Shown piece by piece: positions 22,391 to 33,745 of a stretch of DNA of 64,000 nucleotides. The position numbers were made by a program, and so were the translations under genes. Origin of the DNA: Halichoerus grypus (lineage: Eukaryota > Chordata > Mammalia > Carnivora > Phocidae); NCBI RefSeq assembly GCF_964656455.1, contig NC_135715.1:40062603-40126602 (forward strand), given 5' to 3'. Every line of letters begins with the position of its first letter. Position 1 is the stretch's first letter. A model generated the notes under the pieces. The model worked only from the letters and a program-made list of their open reading frames with translations. It was not told the DNA's origin and did not search any database.

Positions 22391-23614
22391 CATTCAGGCA
22401 TTATTTTCCATAAAGCAAGGTTTGGAAACATATAAATCCCTTTCCCACTTTTAAAACCATCTTCCTTCTTTGTTATATTTGATTTATGAAAAATCCCCTT
22501 TCCATAAAAAATCTCTTTCTAAAGAAATTTCCTATTCTCACACCAAAATATATTCTATAACTCCAAAACTGCACAACCACAATGCTTTCCATAATGGTAA
22601 AAATATAATATGGTAAACTATTATGGTGTGATAAATATAAAAATATGGCAAAAATACAATAAAGCTAGGTAATATTAATAACATAAAACCAATGTATTTG
22701 AAAGCCAGTTTGTTCTACTTAGCTTCTCGTGGTGGTCAATAAAATTTAATTTCCCAGTGCTGAGGTTCTTTTAAGTGAAATCATAGAGTCACTGAGGAGA
22801 CGCTGCATGAGAAATCATAAAATCTTTGCGGTGTAACACGGCACTTTTTTTAATGTTAACTCTCAGCTTCTTCTAATTAAGAAACTGAAATGACCATACC
22901 AAGTCCCTCAGGAGGCTAATGCCTTTTGCACGTGTCTTTTTGTGCCTAAGGAAATCAAACTGGGAGCGTGGTCAAACAATAGAAGCTACTACCTTGATTG
23001 GGAAATGGCTCTAAGAAAGCCTCATGCCCTTGGTTGTATTTGATGGATTATCTATTCAGGATTTCAGGACTCTGTTCATCTATAATTGACCAAGAAAGTG
23101 ATGAGCTCCAGATGGTCCAGGTTTTTTATGGCACCGAGGCAGAATGCAACAGTTTGTTTGCTTTTGCACATGCAAGCAGTTAAGTTTCACAAGTAAAGCG
23201 TAAAAATAACTTCTGTGCATAGATAACACAGTTCATCTGTTAAAATATGGGGTAAAACCAAACCCGAAGAGCCTTTTGGTTGAACAAACAAAGAATTATA
23301 ATGAATAATGTTGCTGCAACATAACAGATGTAAGACAATGACAGTCTGGCTGATATATGAACATAAAAATGTTTTAGACAGGAAGCCACAGGGCACTACA
23401 GTTTCTCATTATTTATTTAAAAAAAGTTGGAATCTAAAATCAAGTTAGTGATACTTAAGAATTAAGTCTCTGCTTGTCTTTGTTTGTGGTCGGGGTGTTA
23501 TTTGTTGAATTTTAGATTTCAGAAATAGGCCTCCTTAAAAGTAAAACTCTATCTTTCAAATAAAATGAAGTAAAAGTAAACTAATATTTACATTGAAGTT
23601 ATGTAAAAAGCTTT
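22391..23614. other. Unassigned, repeat-poor stretch
   Basis: About 1.2 kb without a named repeat. The part at about 22700-23400 has even base composition and no low-complexity runs. Open frames there are short (61 codons plus at 22998, 69 codons minus at 23187) and without motifs. A conserved non-coding element is possible but cannot be judged from one sequence. Confidence 0.35.
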
Positions 23615-23630
23615 AAAATGTAAAAGTTTT

Positions 23631-23832
23631 TTTTTTTTTTTTTAAAGATTTTATTTATTTATTTGACAGAGAGAGACACAGTGAGAGCAGGAACACAAGC
23701 AGGGGGAGTGGGAGAAGGAGAAGCAGGCTTCCCGCCGAGCAGGGAGCCCGATGTGGGACTCGATCCCAGGACCCTGGGATCATGACCTGAGCGGAAGGCA
23801 GACGCTTAACGACTGAGCCACCCAGGCGCCCC
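23631..23832 (-). mobile_element. CAN-SINE, minus strand
   Basis: Perfect 16-bp duplication AAAATGTAAAAGTTTT at 23615-23630 and 23833-23848. Young-type body with CCCGCCGAGCAGGGAGCC and few changes, so probably among the younger copies here. A 93-codon minus frame (23655-23936) is translation through the SINE. Confidence 0.97.
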
Positions 23833-23848
23833 AAAATGTAAAAGTTTT

Positions 23849-26085
23849 GATATGGAATTTTTTTTTTTTGTCTCAAAGCTTTCAAATACAAACATACTGC
23901 TTTGGTAAGTTTATTTTCTTTTTGATTAACTGTCATTTAAAGTATTTTTCAAGGTGATGAGACTGGTTAATGAAAAGGTTGCGGAGACTTGATCTGTTTT
24001 ATTTACCTCTATAATCTCTGCACTTAAATTAGTGTCTAAGCATTTAATAGATACCTTTTGTTTAAAGGAATATATGGAACATATGTAACCATTTCAAATG
24101 GTGTTAATAAAAATCTGTTTATGTTGTAATATAAAGTGGGATACAAAAGTATAGGAAATTATATTCCCTGGTAAAAAATATTATGCCAGAGGAAAGTAAG
24201 GAAAAAATAACCCTAAAAGGTAAAATTATTTTCTCTTTGAGGTAATTAAGAATAATTCTTTTCTTCTACATTATTTCTTGACTTTAGCATTTCTATGAAG
24301 AACATATGTTAAATTACATATGTGTACTTTTTCAACCCAGGGAGATATTTAGAGTTTATACATGGAACCCACCAGGGGAAAAATATTTTAGAATTTATGT
24401 AAAAATATTATGCAACTTCTTAAGCTATGCTTTAATTTTACATCAAATTTTTGTCTTATGGAAAAACATGTAAATGTATTAAATATTGTCCCAAGGTACA
24501 TAATAGTAAGGAAATAAGTAAATAACTAACAAAATAGCTATCTTAGTTTATTATGTTAATTGAATAAAATTATTCAAATTTAATTCAAATTTAAACAGAA
24601 TATCCTTTTATCAGATATTTGAAAGGATAAGGCTTTTGGTGACCTTTTTTTGGTTACTTTTATTTTTATATTAAACTTTATCATTAAATATTTTTTTATA
24701 TTTTTATAACGACATTTATATTTTTTGACAAGACGAAGGAGAATTTAAGACATAAGTGTTTCCTCTTTTCATTACACTAGATATTATTACTCACACTCTC
24801 TTATAAGAATGTATCCTTTGGTTGCTTGTCTGAGAGTATAGATAATCTTTGCTGATCTGTCCAACTTTCTCACAGAATTTCCCTTACTGGATCGAGCATG
24901 GACTTCTGAACACGTCAGTTGTGTGTAAAGGCGTAGACAGTCATGGGACTTTAAAGACACACTCTCCTTCACCTCATAGATGCTTTATGCACTTATTCAT
25001 TTAATGAGCAAACATTTATTAAGGCCCTATTATGTGTTGTATACTCCGCAGATATAAAAAGCCCCCACAGGAAATGGGCCTGTAGACTTGGCTTCCTAAG
25101 TGCATTGCTTTAATTAGCTGAACTGCTCCAGACAAATTCATGAATATAATCCATAGACATCTCTTTGCTAAGATCACACACAGAGGCACCTATCCATTTA
25201 TAATTCATATATTCAAATACAAAGTCACTACTAGCAAATATACATCACTCACCTAAATGCATCCCACGAGGCAGAGGTTTCTCAGCCTTCAGCCAGCCCA
25301 CACAGCAAACAGCATCTGCAGCTTCTGGGCCCATTATCAGTTTACTTAGCGGTTTAAAATGTAACATTGCCCAGCCAATTCAGGCGATGTTCTGACCACA
25401 ATACTTAGTATCCACAGTCAAGAAAGGCTGCTGAGACTAAATCTTTCATGCCCTTTAAACCTGTTTGTATCAGTCAACGCTGACTGATAGGGACTTTCTT
25501 ACCTTTGGCCAGACCTTCTCTTTCTCACCCAAACTCAAATCCATCAACTTTGTCCTCTGGGAATATCATCCCACAACTAATTAAGTTTCCCATATCCCTA
25601 TGCTCTTCTCACCAAGTTTCCCTTACCTTTTGGTCTTAACTGAAATCTGGCTCACTCTTGGTGATGCTACCTCCCCAGAAGTTCCTCCCAGATACCTTTC
25701 ACACCTGCCTGTCCCTTCCTTTAAGAAATCCTGTTCCACAGTGCCACTGATGCTAAACAATTGGCTATATTGCTCTTCATCCCTCGTTTTATTTATTTAT
25801 TGACATCAACTGACTTTGAGTTAAGACCTATACTTTTTAAGAATCTAACAACTGGTTCACAGTCCTTATCCATAATCCATGCAATCAATTGTCTAGGGGT
25901 GTCTTCAAAATTCACTTTGATTATTTTCAAATTTCTAGCCTCTTAGCTTCTTTATCTCCTTTTCTTTAAAGAACAGTTCTCACTACAGCCTGCTAGTCCC
26001 TGCTCACTCTTAATACATAGGTTTTTTCCAAATCTCTATTAAATGTTCTACTGTATGACAAACATTAAACTTTGTGTGGGGTACT
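23849..26085. other. Mostly unassigned; short L2-like piece
   Basis: About 2.2 kb of AT-rich sequence. At 24990-25065 'TCATTTAATGAGCAAACATTTATTAAGGCCCTATTATGTG' resembles the complement of an L2 tail. The pyrimidine-rich part at 25480-26040 has short frames (67 and 61 codons) without motifs and may be an old unassigned repeat. No gene is seen. Confidence 0.35.
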
Positions 26086-26094
26086 TTTTAAAAG

Positions 26095-26349
26095 ATTTTA
26101 TTTTTTAAATTTTTTTAAAGATTTATTTATTTAGTTTAGAGAAAGCGAGAAGGAGAGGGACTGTGCACGTGCACATGGGACTGAACAGGGGGAGGGGCAG
26201 AGGGAAAGGGCGAGAGAGAATCCCAAGCAGACTCCCTGCTGAGTGTGGAGCCCCATGAGGGAGGGAGCTCGATCCCACAACCCTGAGACCATGATCTGAG
26301 CTGAAATCAAGAGCCAGATGCTTAACACACAGAACCACCCAGGCATGCC
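26095..26349 (-). mobile_element. Older CAN-SINE subfamily, minus strand
   Basis: Minus copy with head at about 26330-26349 (GAACCACCCAGGCATGCC) and the diagnostic older wording 'TGAGCTGAAATCAAGAGCCAGATGCTTAAC'. The T-rich end is doubled (26090-26125). No clean target duplication remains. Divergence is greater than in the young copies. Confidence 0.85.
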
Positions 26350-26825
26350 ATATTTGTTCCAATATAAAAATCTGGGCAGGTAGGTGGACTCCCCAGCCTG
26401 AAGTCTTTTAGAGACATAGGCTAAAAGTACAACTCTGCCACCCTCAACACATAGCTTGCACTATTATTTTACACATTATGGCTTTCTGCTCTGCCAGAAG
26501 GAGTAGAGTAAGAGTCTAGAGTAATTTGCCGTTGGGGATGTGTTCACATTTCACTGCCTGAAAATCACTCATGTGGCTACCATTAGCACAAGGGGGCCTG
26601 AAAAATACAATCGGAGGCTAAGCAACTATGTCCCCAGTTAAAAATTTAGGGAGGGGGCTTCTAATACTAAAAGAATGATGACAAGAATTCATACAATATG
26701 AGTAAGTCGTCTCTGCCACAAGGAATGCAGGGAAAAAAAACTTGTCAAGAATTTACAGCCATATTGTGGGTCCTTATGAGGAGTATGGTCATAAATTAAG
26801 AGTCAGCTTATGTTATGTTCCTCAG
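26350..26825. other. No recognised feature
   Basis: About 480 bp with no gene or repeat that I can name. Confidence 0.4.
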
Positions 26826-26829
26826 CTGC

Positions 26830-27610
26830 TCTCTAAATAATTTATTGAAGAACAACTATGGTCCAGGGGATGTTATAAGCACTAAAGACAGTACAGTAAA
26901 CAATTCATAACAATTCATACAATCTTTTGTTTCATGGGGCCTTAGTTCTAGTAGGTTAAACATGCAGTAAACTAATATACAATAAAATAAACAACAAATG
27001 TATCAGAAGATGAAAAGCACAATGAAAAAAAATTAAGCTGATGTGTTTGCAAGGGAGGAAATTCCCTTTGCTAGGATGGTATTTAAGGTAAGATGTGAGA
27101 GAAAAAAAAGAAGCTGGTCATGCAACCATAGGATGGCAGAGCATTCCTGGAAGTGGGCTTCCAGGACCTAAGGAGAGGGGTGTCTGGGTGGCGCAGTTGG
27201 TTAAGCATAGGACTCTTGGTTTAGGCTTGAGTTGTGATCTCAGGGTAGTGAGATTGAGCCCTGCGCGGGGCTCCGCGATCAGTGCAGTGCGGAATCAGCT
27301 TCGGAAAATCTCTTTCTCTGTCTCTGCCCCTCTGGCTGATTGTCTCTCTCTTTCTCCAATAAATAAATAAATCTTAAAAAAAAAAAAGACCTAAATGAGA
27401 AATAACTTATGATAGAGGAACATAAAGAAGGGCAATGACGTTAAAGCCCCGCAAGCAGAGTGAAGAGGGATGGAGCTAAAACATTACATGGGGATAGAGG
27501 TAAAATTTGCAAGGCTTTAAAGAGTAAATTAAGAGGCTGGATTTTATTTTAAGTGAAGAATGAAGTCATTTTGTGAATTATAGAGTTTGAATTATGAGAT
27601 CCAACTTTAT
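26830..27610 (-). mobile_element. Old dispersed repeat, second copy
   Basis: Same landmark order as at 21925-22390: 'TTTATTGAAGAACAACTATGGTCCAGG', 'CATGGGGCCTTAGTTCTAGTAGG', 'AATAAAATAAACAACAAATG', 'GCAGAGCATTCCTGGAAG', and after the SINE 'GCAAGGCTTTAAAGAGTAAATTAAGAGGCTGGATTTTATTTTAAGTGAA'. The start looks like the complement of an L2 3' end. Interrupted by the SINE at 27172-27388. Confidence 0.45.
27172..27388 (+). mobile_element. Older, diverged CAN-SINE, plus strand
   Basis: Head GGGGTGTCTGGGTGGCGCAG near 27177 with 'GACTCTTGGTTTAGGC', an older-subfamily trait. The body 'CTCTGTCTCTGCCCCTCTGGC' differs from the young type. A short duplication GACCTAA at 27165-27171 and 27389-27395 flanks it. 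Confidence 0.9.
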
Positions 27611-27689
27611 TTTAAAAACAACCCAGATTAGAGTTTTACAAAAGTAAGCTGACAAAAGTTTTTCAAAAGTAAGTAAAAGGGTTCAGCCA

Positions 27690-28130
27690 TTCACATTTTG
27701 ATGTGTTAGCCCCCTCCCAAAATGAAAATTTTTGTACATAAAATCACTTGTATACAAATATTTATAGCAGTTTCATTCGTGATAGTTCTGGACTGGAAAC
27801 AACCCAAATTATCTATCAGCAGGTAGATAGACAAATTGTGTTGTATTTGCATACTACTCAGCATTAAAAAAAGTTATGAACTATTGATACACATACAAAA
27901 TCTATGATTCTCAGAAACAGAAAGCAGGTCAGATGTTGCCTGGGTCTGGAGTAGGGTGAAGGCTCAATTCAGAAAGGCATGGATAGTTTTGAGTTGATGA
28001 AAATGTTCTCTAACTTGATCATGGTGATAGTTACATAGGTGTATATATTTGTCAAAATTCATTAACCTTTACACTTAAAAGTAGGCATTTCATTGTAGAA
28101 AATTATATCTCATTAGAGTTTGTATTTTAT
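27690..28130 (+). mobile_element. Ancient L1 3' end
   Basis: ORF2 C-terminal signature 'AATATTTATAGCAGTTTCATTCGTGATAG' and 'CTGGAAACAACCCAAATTATCTATCAGCAG' near 27757-27825. Then the typical 3'UTR: 'GTTGCCTGGGTCTGGAG', 'TTGATCATGGTGATAGTTACATAGGTG' near 28014-28043, and 'TCATTAACCTTTACACTTAAAA'. All frames are decayed. Confidence 0.75.
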
Positions 28131-28194
28131 TTTGTTTATTTTGGGTTTTTTTGTTTCTTTTAATGTAAAAGATCAAGAAAATTAATAGTGTTTG

Positions 28195-28945
28195 GAAGTT
28201 CTTAAAAATCCTCAAAGGACGTGGAACAACAGAAACTCTCATTTATTGGTGGTGGGAATGAAAAAATGATACATCCACTTTAGAAGACAGTCTGGTGGTT
28301 TTTTATACCACTAAACATACTCTTACCATGTGATCCAGCAATCACGGTCTTTGGCATTTACTCATAGAAGTTGAAAACATATATTGACACCAAAACCTGT
28401 GTGCAGATGTTTGTAGCAGCCTTATTCATAATTGCCAAACTTGGAAGCAACCAAGATGCCCTTCAGTAAGTGAATGGATAAATAAACAGTGGTACATCCA
28501 GACAATGGGATATTATTCAGCACTAAAAAGAAATGAGCTACCAAGCCATGACAAGACATGAAGGAACCTTGATTGCATATTACTAAGTGAGAGCAGGCAA
28601 TCTGAGAAGGCTACATACTGCATGTTTTCAATGATATGACACTAAAAAATGTAAAACTATGGAGACAGTAAAAAGATCAATGGCTGCCAGGGGTTAGGGG
28701 AGAGGGATTGTAGAGGGATGACTGAGCAGAATACAGATGATTTTTAAGGAGTGAAAATACTCTATATGATACAATAATTGTGAATACTTGTCATTATAGG
28801 TTTGTCCTAACCCATTGAATGTATAACACCAAGAGTAAATCATAATGTAAACCATGAACTTTGAGTGATACTGATGTGTCCATGTAGGTTTATCAATCGT
28901 AACAAAGGTATCATTCTGGTGGGGGATGTTCATGATCTGGGAGGC
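28195..28945 (+). mobile_element. Second ancient L1 3' end
   Basis: ORF2 C-terminus to 3'UTR of an old L1, plus strand: 'ATTTATTGGTGGTGGGAATG' near 28240, 'TGTGATCCAGCAATCACGG' near 28329, 'GGAAGCAACCAAGATGCCCTTCAG' near 28442, 'GGATATTATTCAGCACTAAAAAGAAATGAGCTA' near 28508, and 'GGCTGCCAGGGGTTAGGGG' near 28681. It lies directly after another 3' end (27690-28130) in the same orientation but is a different copy, since the ORF2 end occurs twice. Confidence 0.8.
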
Positions 28946-30045
28946 TATGCATTTCTCATTAATATAACTTGGCTTCTTAATTTTTCACCTAGCAAGTCTG
29001 TGACCTTTGATGTTCATAGATACATTGTGGTTTAATTTTCAGATACATGAAATGTAATTTTGGCTCAGTTTTGTTTTTTAAGATACAACCCAAGACATTA
29101 CAAGCAATGTAATAATTAAGAAATGAATAATTAAGTAATGAATTCAATCAATTCATAAAGTTCAAACCCAAACTCTTCCTCTGATTGAAACATTTGTCTT
29201 TTTTCTTCCATAACTGCTAAAAAATTGACTCAGTTAATTTTAGGTATGTATGTATGTGCATATATTTATGTATATGTATGTAAGTAAATCTTCAAATTGT
29301 ACTTTTAACTACAATAGTTCTACCAATAACCATAGACATGCTTTTTTCTTTTGAATTTTTTCTTGGTATTTTTCTTTTGCTTAGATTTTTTTCATCATCT
29401 ATAATGAAGCTTATTTTAAATAACCTTTGTTTTTCTTTCAATTATTTCATTTAGCCCAATTTCATTTAGCCCAATTCCACCTCCTCTAGTTCCATGCTAC
29501 AACTCCCACCCCAACCCCAATTTAGCATATATACCTGCTAGTATATATCTAGAGTGCTAATGTCAACATTATCATTTCTTTGGCAACATTCTCACTGTCA
29601 GAAGTCAATCTCAGTTGTGAAGGGGAATTGGTTTAGGTACAAATAATAACTGAAATAAAATTTTTTTAATGAAATAAAATGCATGTATCTCCCTTAAATC
29701 CATTAGATTATTTGCAGATAAAAATTTAAGTTAAGGTATTTTTCGTTTTTCTCACAAGATCACAGGATCCTTTCAATTTAAGAAGCACTATTTTCACTTC
29801 CATAAAGAATTCTAAACCCTTTAGTGACTCAGATCCAATAATTTACTCCTTTCCACAGATCAGGCTAAGCAAACTCCTCTGGGAGTAAGCCATCAGAAAT
29901 TCCAGTTGCAATGTACTGTGGTATTTTTCATTAAAGAGGGCCTGGAAAGTTCTAACAATGTCCTATTCCTCTTAACTATCTCTAACCCTCACCCAAAAAA
30001 AGGGGAAAGGGTACATGAAAATATTTGGTATGGTAGATTTTAAAA
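28946..30045. other. AT-rich, no recognised feature
   Basis: No named repeat. A perfect 15-bp tandem pair (ATTTCATTTAGCCCA) lies at 29444-29473. A short TATGTA-rich run lies at 29245-29285. Confidence 0.4.
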
Positions 30046-30059
30046 ATGAAGTAAAAATG

Positions 30060-30213
30060 GAGGCGCCTCGGTGGCTCAGTTGGTTAAGCGTCTGACTCTT
30101 GGTTTGGGCTCAGGTAATGGTCTCATAGGTCATGGGATGGAGCCCCCACATGGGATCTGCACTTGGTGGGGAGGGAGTCTGCTTGGAGATTTGCTCCCTC
30201 TGCCCCTCCCCCA

Positions 30214-30253
<40 letters not shown>

Positions 30254-30306
30254 CACGTGCATGCACACACACTCTCTTTCTTTCAAATAAATAAATCTTA
30301 AAAAGA
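30060..30306 (+). mobile_element. Older CAN-SINE with (TG)n expansion
   Basis: Head GGCGCCTCGGTGGCTCAG with 'GACTCTTGGTTTGGGCTCAGG', the older wording. The body holds a TG run at about 30217-30250. Imperfect 14-bp duplication (ATGAAGTAAAAATG / ATGAAATACAAATG) at 30046-30059 and 30307-30320. Frames over the repeat are artefacts. Confidence 0.93.
30217..30250. repeat. (TG)n microsatellite, about 17 units
   Basis: Pure TG run within the SINE body, followed by TACGCACGTGCATGCACAC alternation. This is the second SINE in the window with a TG expansion at this position. Confidence 0.95.
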
Positions 30307-30320
30307 TGAAATACAAATGT

Positions 30321-31019
30321 ACACTTACATTATGGACAAACCAATTTTCAAAGTATGTTCTGCCTTATTTTCTCAGATATAAAAATATTTTAAAGTAGTT
30401 TTGATAAATCAGATGTCAAGAAACTACTAAAAAAAATCCTTTATTAATAGTCCATTTTACTTAGGAGAAGCATAGTAAATTCTTAACATGGAGAATAATT
30501 CCCTGAATAATCTGATTTATGCCTAACTCTCCAGCCTAAATAAACCTCCTCAAGTTATGACTCAGTCTGAGGGCTTTTATATATCTTCTTCATTCCATGA
30601 GGAAGCTTTTGAAATCCCTTCTCATCTAGTTAGTTCCTAGTCTTTTTTCAGATCTCACATCAACCTTCACTTCCTCAGGGAATACCTCCAACTTCCCCTC
30701 CTACGTCAACTTCTCACAGAATATGTTCTCACCACACACTGATTAATGCAGGTGTCCATTAAATTATAAACTCAAAGAACAAGTTATTTTTTTCTCATCA
30801 CCCTATCTTCATCAACTAACAAATTTGGCAATTAGAAGTTTCGGTGACTATCACTTGATCCACTGATACTAGGAGTCACACCTTAAGTCTAGGCAATAAC
30901 TTGCATTGCTTACCTTCCTGAACATATATTAGCATAGAGATAGCCATGCTATAAAGATTTTGAATGTATCAGAACAAAAGGAGACATGGGTCAGGTGATG
31001 AGTGAATACAGGCTTAAGT
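30321..31019. other. No recognised feature
   Basis: AT-rich, with a pyrimidine-richer part at 30530-30800. No gene or named repeat. Confidence 0.4.
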
Positions 31020-31034
31020 AAAAGAAGAGCTAAA

Positions 31035-31244
31035 AAGGGCGCCTGGGTGGCTCAGTCGTTAAGCGTCTGCCTTCGGCTCAGGTCATGGTCCCAGGGTCCT
31101 GGGATCGAGTCCCACATCGGGCTCCCTGCTCTGCGGGAAGCCTGCTTCTCCCTCTCCCACTCCCCCTGCTTGTGTTCCTGCTCTCGCTATGTCTCTCTCT
31201 GTCAAGAAAATAAATAAAATCTTTAAATAAAAAAAAAAAAAAAA
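31035..31244 (+). mobile_element. CAN-SINE, plus strand, young type
   Basis: Head GGGCGCCTGGGTGGCTCAG, full-length body and an uninterrupted A-run of about 20 at the end. Perfect 15-bp duplication AAAAGAAGAGCTAAA at 31020-31034 and 31245-31259. Long pure tail and perfect TSD suggest a young copy. Confidence 0.98.
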
Positions 31245-31259
31245 AAAAGAAGAGCTAAA

Positions 31260-32305
31260 TGGAACTGAACAGATAGATAATTCATTGAGAATTACAGTCG
31301 TTATATGAACTGATAAGTAAAGGATATGGATTAACAGCATTACACATTTTGCACAATGAAATATCACCATTTAGAATCACTGAAGAGGGGCATTTTTATT
31401 CTCGCATTTTCTCGGAGACTTTGTGCATGATGCAATTTAGAGTTGTAAATATCTGAAAATTGAACAGTAACTAAACGGATGGCAGTACGGAAAGAAAGTT
31501 TCAAGACTAGCCTCCGTAGCAAAGGCTCAAATGCAAGAGGAAGCAGTGAGCATTAGGGCCATCTAAATGAAATCTTACATTAATTATCCATGCAGAGAAT
31601 GTAAGAAAAGAGATGCACCTGAAATCTGGAATAGCTGTCTAAGCTTTCTACTAACTCCAACCTTCTAATTCTCTAGTGGTAGTTTTGAATGATTGAAAAA
31701 AATGCCAGAAAAATAAATTTTTGTATCCATGGAAACCTTCTTATAAGTTGCTTGGGATAAAGTATGGCTGTCTATATTTTTGGTAGAGGATGAACCTTGC
31801 TACCTGTAAAAGCAATATTAAGACTCCCCTAGGGAGAGGTAAATAGAATGAGTGATTTTATTTTTTGTGGTAGGATTATAGACATTAGTCTTTTAGCTGA
31901 AAATAACCCTGTCTTACAGGAAGTGGAAAAGTGCACACTCAAATACCTGGTAGCTTTGGGAACAATTACACAAACATTTGAAGGCCGGTTTGTACATCTG
32001 ATGCATCATTCCAAGTGAAGTCTCTTTTTCTCATAGCATTACATTTTTGCTTCTTTTAGTGCTTTCTTGATCATTCTCACCCCCCTTTACATTTGTTATG
32101 ACCTGCAAATTATGTTCACTAAATATCCACTGTGTCATGCCGTGTTTTATTTTATGCAAAATAAGTGAAATGGCATGAAGATTTCATTTTCAGTAAGTTG
32201 GGGATCTAAAGTAGATATGCTTGTGAAGATTTACACATAATTGAGCATTCAGCAACTCTACACTTCAAAAAATAGAGTGATATTAATGGACTGAGTTTTT
32301 AAAAA
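31260..32305. other. No recognised feature
   Basis: About 1 kb of AT-rich DNA without a named repeat or open frame of interest. Confidence 0.4.
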
Positions 32306-32417
32306 TACAGTGGATTCTTGTTATTCATGGTATTTATGTTCTATAAAGTCACTGCTAACACTGAATTAGCAAATACTAAATCAAGTCTCCTGAAGTAGGG
32401 GAAATGTATTTTATATA

Positions 32418-32492
32418 CTACATAAATGTAAATGTAAATATTTATATATACTATATATATTTACTTATTTATATACTATATATATATAAATT
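32418..32492. repeat. TATA-rich low-complexity tract
   Basis: Two approximate copies of a 'TTTATATATACTATATATAT' unit within the Tigger-like element. Confidence 0.75.
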
Positions 32493-32544
32493 TCACATGG
32501 ATTGTAATCTCAAACCCAAAATCAACTCATCCTGGTAGGTTCTA

Positions 32545-32680
32545 TTTCCTTTATTTTGCAAAAGAGTAAAGTAGGTAGAGAAGTGTTAAGTGACATGTCT
32601 GAGGTCACCCTTCTAACAGGTACCAGAGTTAGGATCCAAACCCCATCCACCAGAGCTTCTTGTACAACACTGCACTTCAC
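32545..32680 (-). mobile_element. MIR nested in Tigger-like element
   Basis: 'GTTAAGTGACATGTCTGAGGTCACCC' and 'CAGAGTTAGGATCCAAACCCC' are the complement of the MIR core and tRNA-like part. The Tigger sequence resumes at about 32690, so the MIR is inside the transposon. Confidence 0.7.
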
Positions 32681-32914
32681 TCTGTCATTTTCATCCTCCC
32701 ATCATCTCTGCATGAAAGCTGAAGCCGTAGTGACACCTTGTTGAACGTGAGCTGGAAACATGCCCATAAGTCAAGTGAAATTTTTCATTCCTCTGCACAT
32801 GTCCCCCAAATGACTACAAATGCCCACAGGTATTGATTTTGGGGTAACAAATAATTTTTAGCAAGCAGGTGAATTTTCAAATACAAAATCCACAAATAAG
32901 GAGGATTGACTGTA

Positions 32915-33375
32915 CAATTTTATGAATTTGATTCTGTCGTCGTTATGATTTCTAGGCAGCTCAGTCTGGGAAATTTTATCCAGATTTATAGAATAATTAT
33001 TTTCTACATAGGATATTATTCATTCTAACTTCAATACATATTTGATTTACTTTCTATAGGCACATCAAACCTACATGTACCTTAGATCAAACTATTGCAG
33101 AATAATGAAGTCTTTAGTAATTGGAAGATTATTTGAATGCTCCCCTCTCTCTTCTAGTTTGACTAATATGATTTTAGTGACATTGACTCTGACATCATCT
33201 ACCATGAGCATGAAGTACGCTGGGTTAATTTGGGGACCAACCCTGCATCTTTTCAGCTTTTCCTATGTATATGGCCAGCCAGTCAGATGGGGAAAATTAT
33301 CGATAATTTATTAGACATGAAGTGCATCAGATATTTATAAAATACATAGAATACACACAGAGTTTACAACAAAAA
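32915..33375. other. No recognised feature
   Basis: Includes a 79-codon plus frame (33075-33314) with no motif. Nothing else is seen. Confidence 0.35.
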
Positions 33376-33379
33376 ATAC

Positions 33380-33510
33380 ACCAATCCTTTATAGATTAGG
33401 AGACTGAAGTAGAGAAGTGGTAGGTGTTTCATCTAAGGTAGATTAGTGGTAGAAATGGAAACTGAGGCATTTCCCCTATCTTTCATATTTGTGGTTCAAT
33501 ATCACTGCAC
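33380..33510 (-). mobile_element. MIR-like fragment
   Basis: 'CCTTTATAGATTAGGAGACTGAAGTAGAGAAGTG' and 'AGATTAGTGGTAGAAATGGAAACTG' follow the complement of the MIR core, strongly diverged. Confidence 0.5.
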
Positions 33511-33589
33511 TCTACTTCTGGGCAGAATTATTTTCCAAAAAGCAGTTTATTTAACAGAAATATATGGAGAATCAAGGAGTTTTAGAATC

Positions 33590-33745
33590 TAGTATTACCA
33601 CTTCAATACTTCATTTAATTGTGAAATGATTTTCATATAATAAAATGCACAGAATTTAAGTATATAGTTTTGAGTTTGACTACACTTGATGACTCCAAAC
33701 TCTATATCCTCTGACTTAGACCCATATAACACTGGCTTTCCACTT
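33590..33745 (-). mobile_element. Possible old L1 3'UTR fragment
   Basis: 'AAAATGCACAGAATTTAAGTATATAGTTTTGAGTTTGACTACA' resembles the complement of an old L1 3'UTR. The match is short and diverged. Confidence 0.3.

Larger units (their letters stand above)
32308..32912 (-). mobile_element. Tigger-like (pogo/mariner) DNA transposon
   Basis: Terminal inverted repeats: CAGTGGATTCTTGTTATTCA at the left end and the complement of CAGTCAATCCTCCTTATTTG at the right. TA dinucleotides at 32306-32307 and 32913-32914 are the target duplication expected of the Tc1/mariner superfamily. Internal match to the Tigger type is clear near the right end (complement of 'TTACCCCAAAATCAATACC') and the left end ('ACTGAATTAGCAAATACT'). 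No transposase frame is left, so this is a non-autonomous or internally deleted copy. It contains an AT-rich tract and a MIR. Confidence 0.8.
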
